From Proteobacteria bacterium UBA6908 (GTDB lineage: Bacteria > Pseudomonadota > Gammaproteobacteria > Acidiferrobacterales > UBA6901), in assembly GCA_002451085.1 (NCBI GenBank), contig DKBE01000014.1, forward strand, positions 1 to 18,624: a DNA stretch of 18,624 bases. The letters run 5' to 3'. A program made the position numbers and the translations under genes. The notes beneath the pieces are model-generated. The model saw nothing but the letters and a program-made list of their open reading frames with translations, did not search any database and had not been told where the DNA came from. The first letter of the stretch is position 1, and each line of letters begins with the position of its first letter. Of the stretch, positions 1 through 7,047 are shown piece by piece.

Positions 1-314
1 TAGCCGACATGGTCGCAGATCACCGCGTCCACCCGTTCGGGCAACTCAATCTGGCTGGATTTACCGCGGATGAAGGTAACTTGCTCGCCCTGAATGGCCC
101 GCGTCAGGGTTTCCCGCGCGACATCGATCATGGCGCTGTCATCGACCGCATACACATGGCTGGCACCGGCCTGCAGGCACAACAGGCCCAGGATACCGGA
201 GCCGCAGCCCAAATCTGCAACGGTATTACCGGGAATCAAGGCTTTTGAGATTGCGGCTCTGTAACGATCAAGCCGGACCGCATCGGCAACATAGCTCAGG
301 TGTTCATCCAGCAT
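1..314 (-). CDS. SAM-dependent methyltransferase, PRMT-like (partial, C-terminus off the left edge)
   Basis: Reading the minus strand from the ATG at 314 gives 104 codons that run off the window with no stop. The start is the only ATG after an in-frame stop at 324-326. A class I methyltransferase Rossmann core is visible: motif I VADLGCGSGILGL (residues 32-44) and an acidic pair after strand 2 (AVDDS, 56-60) for the ribose of SAM. The N-terminus (LDEHLSYVADAVRLDRYRAAI) and the CDHVG sequence at 100-104 resemble the HxxML-D-xxR-xxxYxxAI start and the double-E SEWMGY loop of protein arginine methyltransferases, with Asp for the first Glu. It lies 31 bases after the RiPP precursor on the same strand, so it may be a tailoring enzyme for that peptide. 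The target (side chain or C-terminus) cannot be read from this fragment. L11-type methyltransferase is the main alternative. Confidence 0.8.
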   Translation of the reverse strand, partial: MLDEHLSYVADAVRLDRYRAAISKALIPGNTVADLGCGSGILGLLCLQAGASHVYAVDDSAMIDVARETLTRAIQGEQVTFIRGKSSQIELPERVDAVICDHVG

Positions 315-345
315 TTGCCAGCACTACCCTGCCGTCTGGCGCGGT

Positions 346-756
346 TTACTGGATACGATGGGTGATCCCCAACATCGCGTAGTTGACCGCCTTATAGCCG
401 TCTGGATGAAGGGATACAGCCTCCGGCATTACCGACTCAACTTCATCTGCCATGACACCAAACTGGCGGCCAGTGCCGCCGTGTCTCTGGTATTCCGGCT
501 TGTAGTCAAACAGGTAAAGACCGATGCCAAGCGGGTGGGTGTCGATGCGGACAATGTTTTCTTTAATCATTGGATCGCTCGGCACCATGTCCATGGTTGT
601 GCCATCCCCCAACGAGCCGCCGCCACCCAGTGTCAGCTTGCTCACCGAACCATAAATCCGGAGCACGGGCACTGAATAGGCAGCTTTACCAGGTTTGACG
701 TCGGTCTCGATCGTCGCCGGTTTGCTATCAGTGAGGGTAATCAGCTTTTCGCTCAT
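346..756 (-). CDS. Lasso-type RiPP precursor fused to a peptidase S74 / intramolecular chaperone domain
   Basis: This 136-residue protein has two parts. Residues 1-43 look like a proteobacterial lasso leader: Y27-x2-P30-x-L32-x2-YG-x-V38, then Thr42 at the -2 position. Gly44 would be +1 of a core and Asp51 is +8, the spacing for a Gly1-Asp8 macrolactam. From S60 to about residue 130 it matches the C-terminal chaperone (peptidase S74) domain of phage tail spikes and fibres: SDxxxKENI, LGIGLYLFDYK, GVMADEVESVMPEAV, DGYKAVNY. S60 and K65 have the five-residue spacing of the S74 Ser-Lys catalytic pair, and cleavage in that family is just before the Ser. The start ATG has a good ribosome site (GAAGGAAAGAC before it). 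The gene lies 76 bases after the cyclase. Caution: GGGGS could also be only a flexible linker between two domains. Confidence 0.85.
   Translation of the reverse strand: MSEKLITLTDSKPATIETDVKPGKAAYSVPVLRIYGSVSKLTLGGGGSLGDGTTMDMVPSDPMIKENIVRIDTHPLGIGLYLFDYKPEYQRHGGTGRQFGVMADEVESVMPEAVSLHPDGYKAVNYAMLGITHRIQ
580..627 (-). other. Candidate 16-residue RiPP core inside the precursor
   Basis: Codons 44-59 encode GGGGSLGDGTTMDMVP. It is bounded upstream by Thr at -2 and Leu at -1, the usual end of a lasso leader, and downstream by the S74 nucleophile Ser60. Gly1 and Asp8 could form the isopeptide ring, leaving an eight-residue loop and tail. The length falls in the normal range for lasso cores. There is no bulky aromatic residue to act as a plug; the two Met residues are the largest in the tail. 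The assignment is inferred from residue spacing. Confidence 0.45.
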
Positions 757-813
757 GGTCTTTCCTTCAATACGGTCTGTGTTGCGGATGTAACAGCAGG
801 AAATATGCCAATC

Positions 814-828
814 TATACAACTTGTATA
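814..828. promoter_or_regulatory. 15-bp perfect palindrome upstream of the precursor gene
   Basis: TATACAA-C-TTGTATA is a perfect 7-1-7 inverted repeat. It lies between the cyclase stop (833) and the precursor start (756), 57 bases before the precursor ATG. The surrounding spacer is clearly more AT-rich than the flanking genes. It could be an operator, or could overlap an internal promoter giving extra precursor transcript. A CATATT hexamer follows it on the minus strand, but no convincing -35/-10 pair was found. Confidence 0.35.
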
Positions 829-832
829 AATA

Positions 833-2713
833 TCAAGGCCGTTCCATCACCCTGTCTGAACCAAAGATACCCCACAAAACCCAGAGTGGCCAGCCCGCCC
901 GTGGCGATTTTACGTACGCCTGGAAGAGTCTGTCCATTCCAGCCGGCTCCACCCAGCCAGCCCGCTCTTTGGGAAGCGTACTGGTCAGCTGCTCTTTCAT
1001 CTGTTTCAGCTGCATGTGCAATGTGATTGAGAATTCCGCCTTGGTTTTCCGATCAAGGATGGCCGGTGGCACCAGATCCTGCATGGCCCGGACATGAATA
1101 TATTTGGTGCGATCGCCCCGCAATCGCAGCCTCTCCGGAGTCGAAAACGCGAACTGGACAAAGGCCCGGGTATTGAATGGATGCCGGATTTCGAGCCCGG
1201 CACGGGCGCCCTCCCGATCCACGAATTCCATGGCCTGGATGGTAAACGGGTCATATAGATTCTGGAGCAAATCCCGTTGCGAGACCCTTTGCACCCGCTG
1301 ATGACTCCATGGGCTGGGACGCGCGCGACGTTCCGCGAGAACCTGTCGTATCCGCGGCGAAAGCCAGTAGGTGTCGCGAACCGCCGTGCCACGCAGTCTG
1401 CGCACCAGTTGCCGGAAGCCATCCTGAAGGACGGCAGGAAGCAAGGGATACAAGCCGTATCGGACAAGCCACGTCATGGCCTGCCGCGCACCGTAGATTC
1501 CGGAATCGAGCCGGAAGCGGTCCCGAAGCGCGCCCCAGTGCCGTTGCGCTATCTCCTCGGCATAATATTCGCGCGAACCTTGCGCCCAGGCGTCGCCACC
1601 CTGACCGGTCAGCACAGTACGGCATCCCAGCGAAGCGGCGTATTTCAGCGCATCAAGAAACATCGTCCCGTTCGGATAGCCTGGAAACTCCCGGTACTCG
1701 CGGGCGCGTTCTTCATACCAGGAAGGCGGTGGCGTGGAAGGCGCAATCTCCTCAATCGGACATCCCAGAAATTCTCCGACGACGCGTGCATAGTCAATTT
1801 CATTGGCAGCACTGTCGTCTGCAAAGGCCAGGGTGTACCCACGGATGCCGGGCGCGAACAGGCGATCGGCGCGATGCAAATACCCGGCAAGGCAGAACAC
1901 GGCGGAGGAATCGAGGCCGCCACTGACCTCGATGGCAACCGGGCGATGCGAACGTGACAAGCGCCGGACGCTTTCGGTAAGCAGTTCCCGATAATGCTCA
2001 ACATATTCTTCGTCTCTGGAATCTGGCGAACCTTCCCATAAATCAGGCTCCCAGTATCGGTCGGTTTTTAGCCCATGATGATTGACTGTCATGCGGTGCG
2101 CGGCTACCAATCGCAGAATTCCGTTCCACAACGTTTCATCACGTGAATACCATTCCGCTGCGAGAAACTCGGCCAGCATGCCTTCGTTCGGTACCTGCGC
2201 CACCCACGGCCGTGCCAATATCGGATGCAGTTCCGAGGCGAATGTAAACGTGCTGCCGTTCCAGTGGTGGTAGAAAGGCTTGTTACCCAGATGATCGCGC
2301 GCGCAAAACGCTTCATGTCTCCGTGCATCCCAGATGACCAGAGAGAAATCGCCATCAATGTGTGCCAGGCAATCCCTGCCCCAGGTTTCATATGCGCGCA
2401 ACACCAGTTCTGCGTCCGCACGACTGCGCAACACCACACCGCAGCCCAGCAGTTCCCGCCGCAATCCTTCCCAGTTGTCCACACGACCATCCATGACCAG
2501 TACAAGGCTTTGATCTTCATTCGTCAGCGGCTGGGTTTCCTCGAGTGATTCCGGAGTAGTGCGCAGCATGCACTGGCCGAGTGCCACGGAGCCTTTCACC
2601 CAGTGCTGGATGCCATCCGGCCCGCGATAGGCCATGGCGCCGGTCATTTGCTCCACCTGACCGGGCTCAATCGGAACACCGTCAAAACGGATGATGCCGG
2701 CGATACCGCTCAT
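833..2713 (-). CDS. Asparagine synthetase-like lasso macrolactam synthetase (lasso C protein)
   Basis: The ATG at 2713 gives 626 residues beginning MSGIAGIIRFDG. That is the N-terminus of class II glutamine amidotransferases, but Ser replaces the catalytic Cys2, so glutamine hydrolysis should be lost. RGPDG (about 30-34) remains. The C-terminal half is an ATP-pyrophosphatase synthetase domain with the PP-loop SGGLDSS at 264-270. In lasso clusters this enzyme adenylates the Asp/Glu side chain of the core and joins it to the N-terminal amine. Its neighbours (B2 peptidase, exporter, leader-bearing precursor) favour that role over asparagine synthesis. An in-frame TTG at 2752 would add 13 residues before the conserved start and is not preferred. 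The gene sits 63 bases after the oxygenase. Exosortase-associated amidotransferases are a related alternative, but they usually keep Cys2. Confidence 0.85.
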   Translation of the reverse strand: MSGIAGIIRFDGVPIEPGQVEQMTGAMAYRGPDGIQHWVKGSVALGQCMLRTTPESLEETQPLTNEDQSLVLVMDGRVDNWEGLRRELLGCGVVLRSRADAELVLRAYETWGRDCLAHIDGDFSLVIWDARRHEAFCARDHLGNKPFYHHWNGSTFTFASELHPILARPWVAQVPNEGMLAEFLAAEWYSRDETLWNGILRLVAAHRMTVNHHGLKTDRYWEPDLWEGSPDSRDEEYVEHYRELLTESVRRLSRSHRPVAIEVSGGLDSSAVFCLAGYLHRADRLFAPGIRGYTLAFADDSAANEIDYARVVGEFLGCPIEEIAPSTPPPSWYEERAREYREFPGYPNGTMFLDALKYAASLGCRTVLTGQGGDAWAQGSREYYAEEIAQRHWGALRDRFRLDSGIYGARQAMTWLVRYGLYPLLPAVLQDGFRQLVRRLRGTAVRDTYWLSPRIRQVLAERRARPSPWSHQRVQRVSQRDLLQNLYDPFTIQAMEFVDREGARAGLEIRHPFNTRAFVQFAFSTPERLRLRGDRTKYIHVRAMQDLVPPAILDRKTKAEFSITLHMQLKQMKEQLTSTLPKERAGWVEPAGMDRLFQAYVKSPRAGWPLWVLWGIFGSDRVMERP

Positions 2714-2776
2714 GACGAGATACAGGCTGCGATGTCGGTAGGCACACCCCAAAGCCCTGCCAGACGCATGCGGCCG

Positions 2777-3628
2777 TTACCCATGCGGCATCTTCTCGGT
2801 TGATTTCGCGACTTGTGCAAGTTCAGGAATACCGAACAAGCTCGCCCAGTTCCGCGGATTCACAAGTTCGGAAGTACCCTGCGGTATGAAATGAAAGAAA
2901 AGCAAATCACAGCTGGCTTTACGATCTGATGTCGGCATCGGATCCCGGTAATGCCATTGGCTTGAGCCCGAGAACAGGATTGCCTGACCCGGCTCCAGGC
3001 TGTAAGACTTGAAGTTGGCGGTTGCTGAACTTTTGATATCCTCTGCCCAGTTCTCATCGGTCCAGTGTTGCGCTTCAATATCTGACCAGGCAAGAGGCCG
3101 ACTGAAATAGATGGGCCATGCCACACTTTGGTCAATACAAAAATCAAGAGTCCACTTGGACTGAGGCGAATCCAGATGAACCGGACAAACGCCCGTGGCG
3201 CTGTAGAGGCTGAGAAAATTGTAGGAGGCCTCAACCGGTTCGCCCGCTGCAGCACTGACCAATGGAGTTATCTGTTTTTGCAACTCGGTAAAGAATGGAT
3301 TGTCATGCACGACAAAGCGCTTGAAGCTTTTTGCCTCGTGCATTTCAAGATCTGAAGGCTTTAACGACCTGACGACGCGCCTGATTTCATCGATCGTCTT
3401 GTCGTCAAACACGCGCTCAAAAACTTTTACCTGAAAATCATTCCGGGTTTGAAATACCTGAAGTGCCGACTCGAAAGCAGCCAGGGCACCGGGCTTGATG
3501 TTACGAAGAATAGCCTTGGCTTTCGTATATTCATCAAGCCAGATGGAGTCATACCAGGGATAGGTTCGGCTCCTGTTCGGTCTACGACCCGTCTGGCCCG
3601 CCGTTCCAAATAAATCAATATCACTCAT
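2777..3628 (-). CDS. 2OG-Fe(II) oxygenase-like protein, probable RiPP tailoring enzyme
   Basis: The protein is 283 residues from the ATG at 3628, which has AAGGA seven bases upstream; a GTG at 3649 lies before that ribosome site and is not preferred. An HxD pair (H151-L-D153, in VCPVHLDSPQSKW) and a later His (H226, in SSQWHYRDP) fit the iron facial triad of 2-oxoglutarate dioxygenases. Basic residues about ten positions later (R236, K237) could hold the 2OG carboxylate. The segment LEPGQAILFSGSSQWHYR is typical of the second half of the double-stranded beta helix. It lies between the B2 peptidase and the cyclase, so hydroxylation of the precursor is plausible, for instance at Asp as reported for some lasso peptides. 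The substrate is inferred from position only, and the exact subfamily is not recognised. Confidence 0.7.
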   Translation of the reverse strand: MSDIDLFGTAGQTGRRPNRSRTYPWYDSIWLDEYTKAKAILRNIKPGALAAFESALQVFQTRNDFQVKVFERVFDDKTIDEIRRVVRSLKPSDLEMHEAKSFKRFVVHDNPFFTELQKQITPLVSAAAGEPVEASYNFLSLYSATGVCPVHLDSPQSKWTLDFCIDQSVAWPIYFSRPLAWSDIEAQHWTDENWAEDIKSSATANFKSYSLEPGQAILFSGSSQWHYRDPMPTSDRKASCDLLFFHFIPQGTSELVNPRNWASLFGIPELAQVAKSTEKMPHG

Positions 3629-3715
3629 CGACTCATCCTTTTCTTTCACAATGTGGAAAGCACAACCCCGGCGCGACGCAACCCATGGGTCACCGGCACA
3701 TATCGGTGATCCCGT

Positions 3716-4177
3716 TCATGGCGACTGGAAGGCGGCAAGAGGCAAAATTCCGTTAAATGCCGCGAACTGCTCGCTTATGTCCAACCGGTCGTTAACAGGA
3801 GTCCCGGCAACTTCGACCCAGGCATGCGCTTCGAGTTCAGCTTGCGTCAGGCGGACACCGATATGCAACTGGGCATCTGTGCCTTTGCGCTGCAGCAGCC
3901 GGCACAGCAGCAAGGATCGGGTCAGGCAGGTGGCCGGGACCGGAGCGTGCCGGGCGGCAAGATTAACCAGTGCCCCCATTCGCATGACCTCCTCCTGCGT
4001 GAGCATCCCGGAATCATGATGCGGCTTGCGATGCAGCCAGGCCTGGTAACGCTTCAATCCCAGTACACGCAGACCCATCCAGAACAGGGGCAATTGCAGC
4101 AGCGCGGCCAGAAAGATTCTCTTGTCAGGCCAGGGCAGTGCATTGAATTGCGCCAGTTTCCTGGACAGATTCTTCAT
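3716..4177 (-). CDS. Lasso peptide biosynthesis B2 protein (transglutaminase-like leader peptidase)
   Basis: This 153-residue protein has the Cys-His-Asp arrangement of the Transglut_core3 / lasso B2 family: C84 in VPATCLTRSLLLCRLLQRKG, H118 in EAHAWVEV and D130 in TPVND. In characterised lasso systems the B2 enzyme removes the leader from the precursor, after Thr-2/X-1, before ring closure. Residues 22-40 are hydrophobic and may touch the membrane, near the exporter encoded just upstream. It starts 34 bases after the exporter stop and ends 87 bases before the oxygenase ATG. The length is normal for a stand-alone B2; no RRE (B1) domain is fused to it. No strong ribosome site precedes the ATG. 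Confidence 0.9.
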   Translation of the reverse strand: MKNLSRKLAQFNALPWPDKRIFLAALLQLPLFWMGLRVLGLKRYQAWLHRKPHHDSGMLTQEEVMRMGALVNLAARHAPVPATCLTRSLLLCRLLQRKGTDAQLHIGVRLTQAELEAHAWVEVAGTPVNDRLDISEQFAAFNGILPLAAFQSP

Positions 4178-4211
4178 GGCGTTGGGAACAGGCCTGTCAG
4201 CATGCAGAGCC

Positions 4212-5852
4212 TCATACGGCTTCGCCCAGACGCACCACCCTGTCCGCCAGTGCGAGGCTCGCCGGGCGGTGCGTGATCAGCAGTACGGTACGCTCGCGCA
4301 GGGTCTCCCGGCAATGTTCGATGAATTCCTTTTCGCCTTCGGGATCGAACATGGCCGTGGCTTCGTCGAGAATCAGGATTGGCGGATTCTTGAGCAGCGC
4401 GCGCGCCAAGGCAAGGCGCTGACGCTGACCGCCGGACAGACGCACACCCTGATCGCCGACGAGGGTGTCATAGCCGTCAGGTAAATTGAGAATAAAATCG
4501 TGCGCCTGGGCGAGCGTGGCAGCGTGTTCAATGGCGGCCGCATCGGCCTCGTCACGGCCATACCCGATGTTGTCACGCACACTGCCGTTAAACAGCAGTA
4601 CATGTTGCGGTACCACGCCGATCTGGCGGCGCAGGCTGGCGAGGCTGGCGCCGGCGATGTCCACGCCGTCAATCTGAATCTGCCCGCTGTCCGGCTCATG
4701 CAGGCGCATGAGCAAATGCGCCAGTGTGCTTTTGCCAGCGCCGTTCGCGCCGGTGATCGCGACAGTCTCACCCGCCTGAACATGCAGATTGAAATGCTGC
4801 AATACCGGTGGGCGGCCGGGGTAGGCATACCCCACGTCGCGGAAATCAATGTCGCCACGCACCGCAGGCAATTCATGCCCGGTGTGCCGTAACGGCTCCG
4901 GTGACTCCGTCAGCACTTGCCGGAGCCGTTCCAGCGCACCGCGCGCCTGGCGTGTCTGGCCATACAGATCTGCCAACGCGCTGACTGGCCGCGTGAGCAA
5001 CCCGGCATAGAGCAGAAAACTCACCATCTCTGCGGGTGAACGGTTCTGCATTTGCTCGCTCATCAGCCACAGCACGAGCACAATGCCGCCCGCAGCCAGA
5101 AACTGCAGAGCCGGTCCCAACGCCGCGGCGATACGGCGTTCGTCAGTAGTGAGGTGCAGGATGCGATCGACCTGCTGCCGGTAACGCTCAGATTCGCGCA
5201 ACTCGCGGGTGAACGACTTGATGGCGGGAAGCATGTCCAGATTTTCCTCAGCCACCGCCAGCGCGCCGGCATGCGCTTCCTGAATCTGGCTGGCCAACGG
5301 GCGCAGTCTGCGACCAAGCACTTTCAACAGCAGATAAAACAGCGGTATCAGAATCACCACAACCCCGGCCAGACGCGCATCGATGCGAAACATCAGCAGC
5401 ACGGCACCGGCCAGTACCAGCAGGAGGGGTACCACAGTCAACAGCGTGCCGCTGATATAACCGCTCAGACGCGGCACATCATTGGTGAGCAGCGCCAGAA
5501 TCTCGCCGCGCCGGTGCTGGTGATAAAACGCCAGCGGCAGGGCCTGCAAATGGTCATACACGCGGATGCGCAGGTCGGCGAGGATGCGCTCGGCACAGCG
5601 GCTTAGCGTATAGCTGTTAGCGAATTTGAGTATTGCCTGCAGCGCAAACACAATTAGCAACCCGAATAAAATTGTCATGGCCAGCGGTGCGGTATCGGTT
5701 TTGCTCAGCATTTCCTGAGCCAGGTGGCCGCCGAGCCAGGGCACCACCAATGCCACGCTACTTTCGGCCAGCATCAGTAACCCACCGGTGGCCAGCGTGG
5801 CTCGGTACGGCAGCGCATAGACGAGAAGGCTTTTTAGATTCGTGCCTTTCAC
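4212..5852 (-). CDS. ABC exporter, fused membrane and ATPase domains (lasso D-type)
   Basis: The protein is 546 residues. Residues 1-300 form a type I exporter membrane domain with hydrophobic segments near 21-41, 58-76, 135-155, 162-178 and 249-265. The ATPase domain follows, with Walker A GANGAGKST (368-376), signature LSGGQRQR (472-479) and Walker B ILILDE (492-497). The D-loop reads ATAMFD instead of the common ATSALD. There is no N-terminal C39 peptidase domain, so leader removal must be done elsewhere, consistent with the B2 gene next to it. The likely job is ATP-driven export of the mature peptide across the inner membrane and self-immunity; a lipid-linked substrate cannot be excluded given the polysaccharide genes upstream. 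The ATG overlaps the stop of the nucleotidyltransferase by four bases (ATGA), which indicates translational coupling. Confidence 0.9.
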   Translation of the reverse strand: MKGTNLKSLLVYALPYRATLATGGLLMLAESSVALVVPWLGGHLAQEMLSKTDTAPLAMTILFGLLIVFALQAILKFANSYTLSRCAERILADLRIRVYDHLQALPLAFYHQHRRGEILALLTNDVPRLSGYISGTLLTVVPLLLVLAGAVLLMFRIDARLAGVVVILIPLFYLLLKVLGRRLRPLASQIQEAHAGALAVAEENLDMLPAIKSFTRELRESERYRQQVDRILHLTTDERRIAAALGPALQFLAAGGIVLVLWLMSEQMQNRSPAEMVSFLLYAGLLTRPVSALADLYGQTRQARGALERLRQVLTESPEPLRHTGHELPAVRGDIDFRDVGYAYPGRPPVLQHFNLHVQAGETVAITGANGAGKSTLAHLLMRLHEPDSGQIQIDGVDIAGASLASLRRQIGVVPQHVLLFNGSVRDNIGYGRDEADAAAIEHAATLAQAHDFILNLPDGYDTLVGDQGVRLSGGQRQRLALARALLKNPPILILDEATAMFDPEGEKEFIEHCRETLRERTVLLITHRPASLALADRVVRLGEAV

Positions 5853-6979
5853 TTCGTCAACTCACGGTTCGACAGGTTAGAATCGCCGGATGGTGCTCCG
5901 AGCAGGCGGAGAACATCTTGCTCACGATGCTGCCGGCTCAGCCACCGGCCCACCACCGCTCGCCATGCATCCGGCAGATGATCATGCAGTAATAACGTAA
6001 AGCCCAGCTGGATGCGCAGCGGGCGTTGCAACCAACGGCCCGGCAGGTCATGGTCCAGCCAGTAGGCAAGATACTGCTTTCGCAACCGGCCCGGCACAAG
6101 GTCATTTGCCCAGCTGTCCAGCAGGCTCATCTTCGTGCCGGGGGCCAACATCCGGTACCAGCTCAGCATCGTCCAGGCTGCCGTTTTTAGACCAGCACAG
6201 TCCAGCAAGTGGCGCGCCGCAGACCAGTCCGTGGCCCGGCTCTGAATCCACATCAGGAAATCCGCCACCTGCACCAGCCCCATGTTCGGCGAGCAGACAT
6301 ACTTCGTAAAGGCCGGATGGGTCAGCATCAGGAACAGCGCGTCGGAATCGGATAAGCCCCAGAAATAGCTACAGCGCTGTCGGCGCTCGAGGAAGCCCGC
6401 CGTCATGTACATACGGGTCCGTCCCGGACGCAGGATGTCCCAATGCAGATCAATATCTACAGTGCCATCTGAGAAACATGCTTCATGACTGATATTCGCC
6501 GGATCCACATCCACGGCATAACCGGCATCAAGCAAGGCGCGCGCCGCCTGTTGCCGATCTTCGGCCAGTACCAGGATGTCAATGTCACTGGCCGGCCGCA
6601 GGGACGGGTCGGTATATACGCATTCACGAACGTGCGCACCTTTCATGACCAGATAGCGGATTCCCGCGGACTCAAACAAGCGATCGATCCGCGTCAATGC
6701 GTTCCGCTGCGCCAGGTATTTTGCCGTCGCCCCGAGACGCATCTGGTATAACGCACTATTCACCTCGGTCGGCAACTGCTCCAGCATGCCTTGCTCTTGC
6801 AGGCGATGATGCCAGATCGGTCCGAGACCCTGCGCCAACAGAATCTTCAGAAAATCTTCGCCGCCCTCTTCCAGCACATGCACCAGTTTTGCTGGGTCAA
6901 TGTCTTGAATTACCGGCAGCAGCGCCAACCCGAAGGTCTCCAGCCTGTCATTGCGAACCACGAGTGAGTAAGCGGGCAT
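5849..6979 (-). CDS. Nucleotidyltransferase family protein (NTP_transf_5 type)
   Basis: From the ATG at 6979 the protein has 376 residues. The nucleotidyltransferase signature is near 110-137: VMKGAHVRECVY followed by LRPASDIDILV, with D132 and D134 as likely metal ligands, and a further acidic cluster VDIDLHWD around 174-181. This matches the uncharacterised nucleotidyltransferase family (PF14907) found in exopolysaccharide clusters and in a subset of lasso clusters. What it transfers here is unknown: nucleotidylation or sugar-phosphate modification of the peptide is possible, as is a role in surface polysaccharide. A GTG at 7072 inside the Wzz gene would add 31 residues without family features; neither start has a good ribosome site, so the start is uncertain. 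The stop overlaps the exporter start. Confidence 0.8.
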   Translation of the reverse strand: MPAYSLVVRNDRLETFGLALLPVIQDIDPAKLVHVLEEGGEDFLKILLAQGLGPIWHHRLQEQGMLEQLPTEVNSALYQMRLGATAKYLAQRNALTRIDRLFESAGIRYLVMKGAHVRECVYTDPSLRPASDIDILVLAEDRQQAARALLDAGYAVDVDPANISHEACFSDGTVDIDLHWDILRPGRTRMYMTAGFLERRQRCSYFWGLSDSDALFLMLTHPAFTKYVCSPNMGLVQVADFLMWIQSRATDWSAARHLLDCAGLKTAAWTMLSWYRMLAPGTKMSLLDSWANDLVPGRLRKQYLAYWLDHDLPGRWLQRPLRIQLGFTLLLHDHLPDAWRAVVGRWLSRQHREQDVLRLLGAPSGDSNLSNRELTK

Positions 6980-7047
6980 TTGGCTATGTGACTGCTGGAG
7001 GGCGAATGAGTAGGGTTCCGATCTGCATCGGATCCCATGGGCTTCCG

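Noticed and set aside
346..579. Prophage remnant indicated by the tail-fibre-like S74 domain
   Set aside because: No other phage gene is present, and the domain is joined in frame to a lasso leader inside a RiPP gene set.
1277..1957. A 226-codon open frame on the plus strand inside the cyclase region
   Set aside because: It overlaps the synthetase gene in antisense; low-complexity Arg/Pro-rich translation with no recognisable domain.
2714..2752. 13-residue extension of the cyclase from a TTG
   Set aside because: The amidotransferase fold begins at MSGIAG, and family members start there.
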